From contig OZ023192.1 in NCBI GenBank assembly GCA_963995505.1, positions 8,663,001-8,727,000 on the forward strand: a stretch of 64,000 nucleotides of DNA. The letters are read 5' to 3'. Source of the DNA: Hypericum androsaemum (taxonomy: Eukaryota > Streptophyta > Magnoliopsida > Malpighiales > Hypericaceae). Made by a program: the position numbers and the translations under genes. Under the pieces are notes generated by a model that saw only the letters and a list, made by a program, of their open reading frames with translations, was not told where the DNA came from and did not search any database. Of the stretch, positions 58,591 to 64,000 are shown piece after piece. Numbering within the stretch: position 1 is the stretch's first letter; each line of letters opens with the position of its first letter.

Positions 58591-59644
58591 CCTAGAACTA
58601 TTATTTCTGATAGAGATGCTAAGTTCTTGAGTTACTTTTGGAAGACCTTGTGGAGTAAGTTAGGTACCAAGTTGTTATTTTCTACTACTTGTCATCCACA
58701 AACTGATGGTCAAACTGAAGTTGTAAATAGGACCTTGTCTACTTTATTGAGAGCACTTATCAAGCATAACATTAAGACTTGGGAAGAATGTCTACCACAT
58801 GTTGAATTTGCTTATAATCGTTCAGTTCATTCTGCTACTCAATTCTCACCATTTGAGCTTGTTTATGGATTTAATCCTTTGACTCCATTCGATTTATCAC
58901 CTTTGCCTTCGAGCGAGCATGTTAACTTAGATGGCAAGAGGAAGGCTGAATTTGTCAAGCAACTGCATGAGAGGGAGCGAATGAACATAGAGAAACGAAC
59001 GGAGCACTATGCGAGATAAGCAAACAAAGGACGTCACAAGGTTGTCTTTGAGCCTGGTGATTGGGTCTGGTTGCACATGAGAAAGGAACACTTTACCGCG
59101 CAACGACGTTCAAAGTTGCTACCACGGGGAGATGGTCCGTTTCAAGTGCTTGAACGCATCAATGACAATGCCTACAAGCTTGACATGCCAGGTGAGTATA
59201 ATGTTAGTGCTTCTTTCAATGTTACTGATTTGAGTCCGTTTGATGTAGGTGACGATTTGAGGACAAATCCTTTTCAAGCGGAGGGGAATGATGTGAAGCT
59301 ACAAGACTCACAGCAATTGCAAGTACCAATTGGGCCGGTGACACGAGCAAGTGCTTGAACGCATCAATGACAATGCCTACAAGCTTGACCTGCCAGGTGA
59401 GTATAATGTTAGTGCTTCTTTCAATGTTACTGATTTGAGTCCGTTTGATGTAGGTGACGATTTGAGGACAAATCCTTTTCAAGCGGAGGGGAATGATGTG
59501 AAGCTACAAGACTCACAGCAAGTGCAAGTACCAATTGGATTAATGCAAGAAGTCTGGGCTCAAGCCAGTGCGTACAAGTGCAAGGACGTGCATGAGGCCT
59601 ATGCAAAGCCCATGCACGTGATAGAGGCTATTTTGGAAGCTTGA
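58591..59644 (+). pseudogene. D gag-pol, C-terminal part
   Basis: Resumes D integrase at [12 protein letters not shown] after E, with the second Asp and Glu of DD35E (HPQTDGQTE), then the linker. TAA at 59017-59019 (a Gln codon in relatives) ends the frame. Beyond it are the GPF region and the LTR-encoded tail, present twice through a 205-bp duplication. The second copy reads to TGA at 59642-59644. Confidence 0.9.
59143..59541 (+). repeat. 205-bp tandem duplication at the D 3' end
   Basis: The segment starting CAAGTGCTTGAACGC at 59143 recurs at 59348. The unit spans the end of integrase, the PPT and the start of the 3' LTR. The junction shares CAAG, compatible with slippage or short-homology repair. 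Just beyond, the LTR lacks about 57 bp (the RARAKKF-coding part) relative to the 5' LTR. Confidence 0.88.
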
Positions 59645-60209
59645 CATGCACGTAAACTTCTGGATGCATGCACGCATGGAGAATCAAGAAGAATCAGCCT
59701 ATTTAGTCCGTGCATGTTTAGGACATGCAGCTATTAGTTATTCTATTAGATATTATTTGCTTAGATTATTTCTTATTTAGTTGAATAATTCGGCCAGAAT
59801 ATCCTTAGATTAGGAAAGAGAATTTTGGCCAGCCCAAGAACTCCTTTTTAGGAGTTAGCTTGTTTAGGAATACTTTGGTACTTTGGAGCCTATATAAGGA
59901 GGTCTCCTAACAATAAAAAAGGACGAAACTTTTGAGATTGATTTCTTTCTTTGTGAGTTAAGATACTCCTTGTGTGTTCTTGCTAATTGCTGGCTTGCTT
60001 AGCTTGAGCGCAACTTTTCACTTATCAAACGATTCTTCCATCATCATTTGTGGCGTGATTCGACTTGGACCATAGGTTCACAAAATTCCATTGCTTGGGT
60101 TGCAGTTCTTCCAAACCAAGGTTCTAGCAAGGCTCGAGTTCGTGGGTTACAGTCTGTTCCATCCAAAGTAGCACGGTCTATTGTGAGCCTCCTGCCGAGG
60201 TTCATATCA
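59494..60209 (+). repeat. D 3' LTR
   Basis: TGATGTGAAGCTAC to TTCATATCA, 716 bp counted from the second copy of the LTR start (the first, in the duplicated unit, is at 59289). It has an intact CA end, unlike the 5' LTR, TATATAAG at about 59890, and an internal deletion of about 57 bp. Confidence 0.88.
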
Positions 60210-61237
60210 GGCAAGGAAAAGGGAAGATAAGGGAAGAAAAGGCAAGATAAGGCAAGAAAAGGAAAGCAAAGGCAAGAAAAGGCAAGGAAAAGGAAAGATA
60301 AGGAAAGAAAAGCCAAGATAAGGTAAGGAAAGGCAAGGAAAATGTAAGGAAAATTCAAAATAAAGAAAGAAAAGCCAATAAAAGACAAGACAAGGCAAGA
60401 AAAGGTAAGATATGGAATGAAAAGGACAGAAAAGGCAAGAAAAGGGAAGGAAAAGGCAAGATAAGGAAAGAAGAGGCAAGAAAAGGATAGAAAAGGCATG
60501 TAAAGGCAAGGAAAAGAAAAAATAAGGAAAGATAAGGAAAGAAAAGGAAAGAAAAGGCAAGATAAGGCAAGAAAAAGCAAAAAAAAGGAAAGAAAATGGA
60601 AGAAATGGCAAGACAAGGGAAGAAAAGGCAAGAAAAGGACAGAAAAGGCAAGGAAAAGCCAAGAAAAAACATGGAAATGGCAAGACAAGGAAAGAAAAGG
60701 CAAGATAAGGCGAGAAAAAGCAAGAAAAAGCAAGGAAATGACAAGATAAGGAAAGAAAAGGCAAAATATGGAAAGATAAGGTGAGAAAAGGTAAGAAAAG
60801 GAAAGATAAGGTAAGAAATGGCAAGAAAAGGTAAGAAAACAAAAGAAAAGTCAAGAAAAGAAAAGGCAAGAAAAGGCAAGATAAGGCAAGAAAAGGCAAG
60901 ATAAGTCAAAAAAAGGCAAGATGAGGCTAGGAAGATGCAAGAAAAGGGAAGGAAAAGGAAAGAAAAGGCAAAATATGGTGAGAAAATGCAAGATAAGGCA
61001 AGAAAAGGAAAGAAAGGGCAATAAAAGGCAAGAAAATGCAAGAAAAGGGAAGAAAAGGCAAGATAAGATAAGAAAAGACAAGAAAAGAAAAGAAAAGGCA
61101 ATATAAGCCAAGATAAGGCAAGAAAAGGAAAGGAAATGGCAAGATAAGGAAAGAAAAGGCAAGATAAGGAAAGAAAAGGCAAGGAAAGGCAAGAAAAAGA
61201 CAAGAAAAGGCAAGAAAAGGGAAGCAAAAGGCAAGGA
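60210..61237. repeat. 10-bp tandem repeat block 7
   Basis: About 1 kb of AAGGCAAGAA-type repeat between D and C4. The segment 60959-61150 matches 11329-11530 of block 4 in variant order, including AAATATGGTGAG and GGGCAATAAAA. Hydrophobic minus-strand ORFs (up to 290 codons) are by-products of the period. Confidence 0.95.
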
Positions 61238-62042
61238 TGATGTGAGCAAGCCTACGGATGCACCAACTATCAAGCTTGTAGACTCGAAGCAAGTTCGAGT
61301 TCCAATTGGGCCAATGACAAGAGCAAGAGCTAGGAAGTTGCAATCTGATTTCAATGGACTAATGCATGAAGTTTGGGCTCAAGGAAGTTCGTGGAGGACC
61401 AAGGACGTCCAAGAAACCCAAGGGAGGCCCATGCACGTTTTGGAGGCTGAATGGGAAGCTTGACATGCACGAAAGCTTCTAGATGCATGGGCACATGGAG
61501 AATCAAGAAGAATCAGCCTATTTAGGCCATGCATCTAATTGTTTTGGACGTGCAACTAGTAGCTATTCTATTAGATATTATTTGCTTATATTATTCCTTG
61601 TTTAGTTGCATAAGTTCGGCCAGAATCTCCTTAGAATAGGAAAGAGAGTTTTGGCCAGCCTTTGAATTCCTTTTAAGGAGTTAGCTTGTTTAGGAATATT
61701 TTGGTACTTTGGGAGCCTATATAAAGAGGACTCCTAGCAATAAAACGGACACACACAATTCGGAAATACTTAGCATTGGCTAGTTGAGAGTTTGATACTC
61801 GTTTGTTCTTGCTTAGGCTGGTGAGTCGTCTTGGCTAGAATTTATCCTTCACTTATCAAGCGGATATTCCATCCCCGCTTGTGGCGTGATACGACCTTAG
61901 GTCAAGGTTCAGAAGCCCTTGCAGCGGGTTGAGGTACAAATTCGTGCCTTAGTTCGTGTAAGTTCTTGTGAGTTGTGATCTGTTCCATTCTAAAGTAACA
62001 AACGGTCAGAGTTGTGAATCTTTTCCGTGGAGATTCATATCA
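61238..62042 (+). repeat. C4 5' LTR
   Basis: 805 bp, TGATGTGAGCAAGCCTACGG to TTCATATCA, of C2/C3 type. The open tail ([17 protein letters not shown]) runs to TGA at 61461-61463. Confidence 0.95.
61718..61744 (+). promoter_or_regulatory. C4 LTR TATA box and AATAAA
   Basis: TATATAAA at 61718-61725 and AATAAA at 61739-61744, the same spacing as in B1. Confidence 0.65.
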
Positions 62043-62670
62043 GTTGGTATCAGAGCTTAGCTTGTTACTTTAGTTCATTATCCTTGTTATTTTTGTTCTT
62101 GTTGGTTCGTTTTGTTGCTTGTTATTTTTTTTTTTCTTGTTGGTTCGTTTTCTCTCCTCGCTGTTTGAGAGAAAAGAGAGGAAAACAAACGAGTGAAGCA
62201 AGAAAAGAAAGAAAAGAAAAGAAAGAAAAAAAAAAGAAAAAAAAAGAAAAAAAAAAGGAAAGAAAAGAAAAAGAAAAAAAGGAAGCCGCAAGCTAAAGAG
62301 GAAGCAAGCTAAATTGGAAGTCTCAAGCTAAAGAGGAAGCAAATCCGAGGGAAGCTAGCAAACTAAGGAGGCGCAACAGCTGATCAAGAAAGGGGACGAG
62401 CAAGACTAAAAGAAAGACCAAAGAGGAACTTTAACATTCTGTTTGTTAAAGCGTGGAGCTCAAGCAAGGCCGTTCTAGCCTTAGTAAGAACATACAAGTA
62501 TCACGAGAGGAAAAAGGCAAGAGTGTGCGAGTACCTTAGAGAGAAAAGCCAAATATTTGAGTGCAAAACACGAGTGAACTTGAGTGCACCATACATTGAG
62601 AGTATACACGTAAGGGAGTGAGCTTGTGAGGCCATATTTTTTTTACTAACCAATTTTTCTTGCAGCAAAC
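62043..62670 (+). other. C4 untranslated leader
   Basis: About 630 bp, no gene: PBS, A/G tract (about 62195-62282), AAAAAGGCAAGAG (about 62511-62523), TACTAAC followed by a T-rich tract, and CAG six bases before the gag ATG. Confidence 0.7.
62045..62056 (+). other. C4 primer-binding site
   Basis: TGGTATCAGAGC two bases after the LTR. Confidence 0.92.
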
Positions 62671-64000
62671 ATGTCGCATGAAGGTCAAACTATGGAAAAC
62701 ATAGACCTTAAGTTATTAGTGGATGCCTTGGCCGGGAAGCTCGAGCGGATGGTGCAAGCTCAGATGGAGCCTTTGCAACTACGCGTGGATGCCGTGGAGA
62801 ATTCTCGTGACAACCCCCAAACGCGAGGCGAACTCCAAAGGCGTAGGAGAGGAGTACCTATTGGAGAATCGAGCGGAGCTGATTCTGAGTCGGAAGAAGG
62901 CGTAGGCTCTACAAGGAGTCTTAGGAGAGCAAGAACAAACCGTCCACCTAGGGAGGCAAGGCCAAGGAGAGACGACAACATAGGAAGTATCAAACTGAAG
63001 ATACCTTCCTTTGCTGGTCGTTCTGACCCGGAGGCATACTTAGAGTGGGAGAAGAAGATTGAGTTTGTGTTTGATTGCCACAATAGCTCCGAAGAAAAGA
63101 AGGTAAAACTTGCCATCACCGAATTCACTGATTATGCTATAACTTGGTGGGATCAACTTGTGACTAGCAGGAGGAGAAATAGAGAACGCCCTATAGCTAC
63201 TTGGGAAGACATGAAAGTGGTGATGAGGAAGAGATTTGTTCCAAGTCATTACTATAGAGAGCTGTATAAGAAGTTACAAGGAATGAGGCAAGGAAGTTTG
63301 AGTGTGGAGGAGTATTTCAAACAGATGGAGATGGCCATGATAAGAGCTGATATAGATGAAGATAGAGAAGTTACAATGGCAAGGTTCTTGAATGGACTCA
63401 ATCCTGAAATTCAAGACAAAGTTGAGTTGCAACACTATGTGGAGTTGGAGGACATGGTGCATATGGCAACGAAAATTGAGAAGCAACTCAAGAGAGGAGA
63501 GGGGAGAACAAAAGCTACATCGAATTCTACTTGGAAGCCAAACTACCAAAAGAAGTTTGACAAGCCACAAGCAGCCAAAGTAGAGCATAAATCCGAGAGT
63601 TCTCAAGCTAATTCTCAAAGGAAAGTGGAAGTCACTCCAGCTAGGAACCGTGACATCAAGTGCTTTAAGTGTCAAGGAAGAGGGCACATCTCAAGTCAAT
63701 GCCCTAACAAGCAAGCAATGGTGATCAAGGAGAGTGGAGAGATTGAAACTGAAGAAGAGGATTCGGAGCATGAAAGCATGCCTTCTTTGGAGGACGTATC
63801 CGAGGAAGAGTACCAAGCTGCTGAGAGGCTTACTCTTGTGTCTAGAAGAGCATTGAATGTGCAAGTAAAAGAAGAAAATGATGTGGCTCAAAGAGAAAAT
63901 ATTTTTCACACAAGGTGCTATGTCAAAGACAAGGTGTGTAGTGTCATCATAGATGGAGGAAGTTGTGCTAATGTTGCAAGCACTACTATGGTGGAGAAGT
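62671..64000 (+). CDS. C4 gag-pol polyprotein, N-terminal 443 codons (runs off the window)
   Basis: Starts [10 protein letters not shown] and stays open to base 64000. It includes the Gag core (ITWWDQL), the CCHC knuckle at 331-344 ([14 protein letters not shown]) and the protease start with IIDGGS (Asp428 codon at 63952). It is nearly identical to C2 and C3 and has the ancestral Arg and Ser where C2 and C3 have Cys. RT, RNase H and integrase lie beyond the window, so completeness is unknown. Confidence 0.95.
   Translation, partial: MSHEGQTMENIDLKLLVDALAGKLERMVQAQMEPLQLRVDAVENSRDNPQTRGELQRRRRGVPIGESSGADSESEEGVGSTRSLRRARTNRPPREARPRRDDNIGSIKLKIPSFAGRSDPEAYLEWEKKIEFVFDCHNSSEEKKVKLAITEFTDYAITWWDQLVTSRRRNRERPIATWEDMKVVMRKRFVPSHYYRELYKKLQGMRQGSLSVEEYFKQMEMAMIRADIDEDREVTMARFLNGLNPEIQDKVELQHYVELEDMVHMATKIEKQLKRGEGRTKATSNSTWKPNYQKKFDKPQAAKVEHKSESSQANSQRKVEVTPARNRDIKCFKCQGRGHISSQCPNKQAMVIKESGEIETEEEDSEHESMPSLEDVSEEEYQAAERLTLVSRRALNVQVKEENDVAQRENIFHTRCYVKDKVCSVIIDGGSCANVASTTMVEK

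Larger units (their letters stand above)
34422..60209 (+). mobile_element. Element D: old, broken Ty3/gypsy element hosting B2 and E
   Basis: A plus-strand element reconstructed in three segments. It runs from its 5' LTR (34422) to the gag break (35961), on to the integrase break (46170), and then to the end of its 3' LTR (60209). B2 sits in gag (TSD GTTGC) and E in integrase (TSD GTATG). Its own flanks, AGAAA and GGCAA, do not match, so its TSD is lost or its ends come from different copies. It has eight visible nonsense codons, a deletion of about 370 bp in gag and a duplication at the 3' end. Confidence 0.92.
61238..64000 (+). mobile_element. Element C4: 5' part of a Ty3/gypsy element, cut by window end
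   Basis: A plus-strand family-C element inserted at the end of block 7 (left flank AAGGA). LTR, PBS, leader and the start of gag-pol are present, and the frame is open to the window edge. The 3' half is outside, so the TSD and intactness cannot be checked. Confidence 0.95.

Overview
This 64 kb window looks like heterochromatin from a flowering plant (probably pericentromeric or centromeric; species not identifiable). It consists entirely of LTR retrotransposons nested in one another and in blocks of a 10-bp tandem repeat. The evidence is Ty3/gypsy gag-pol reading frames, primer-binding sites matching plant initiator-Met tRNA, TG...CA LTR ends with 5-bp target-site duplications (TSDs), and nested insertions. 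I see no host protein gene, rRNA, tRNA gene or CRISPR array.

Layout. 1-3948: three tandem units of about 1.5 kb, each a family-A LTR plus about 760 bp of a 10-bp pyrimidine-rich repeat. 3949-10553: element A1 (+), decayed. 10554-11563: the repeat again, in inverted orientation. 11564-25192: element C1 (-), intact ORF, inserted in the repeat (TSD GATTA); its 3' LTR is split by element B1 (+, 11676-18509, intact ORF, TSD CCTCA). 25193-25800: repeat. 25801-32598: element C2 (-), intact ORF, TSD CAAAG. 32599-34421: repeat. 34422-60209: element D (+), old and broken. D carries B2 (-, 35962-42765, intact ORF, TSD GTTGC) in gag and E (-, 46171-58585, TSD GTATG) in integrase; E carries C3 (-, 51086-57873, intact ORF, TSD GAATG) in its leader. 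60210-61237: repeat. 61238-64000: 5' part of element C4 (+), cut by the window end.

Families. A, B, C and D are related. Each has a single gag-pol ORF with Gag, CCHC knuckle, protease with a DGG active site, RT (YFDD), RNase H, integrase (HHCC, DD35E, GPF). All four have a C-terminal tail of about 70 residues that is encoded inside the 3' LTR and carries a basic [15 protein letters not shown] motif. No chromodomain is evident. By eye they fall in the chromovirus lineage near CRM/Galadriel, and the LTR-encoded tail recalls the CR motif of centromeric CRM elements; the clade is not proven here. B and C are sister subfamilies with near-identical polyproteins (1595 aa) but distinguishable LTRs. 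E is a more distant Ty3/gypsy family with short LTRs; it carries a nonsense codon in gag and a Gly at the protease active-site Asp.

History. LTR pairs of B1, B2, C2 and C3 differ at about 0-1 positions by eye, so these insertions are very recent and possibly still autonomous. A1 and E pairs differ by about 2%. A1, D and E have stops, frameshifts or deletions. Insertions of A, C1, C2, D and C4 all abut the 10-bp repeat, which is the oldest visible substrate. The B1/C1 pair forms a near-palindrome with arms of about 6.7 kb.
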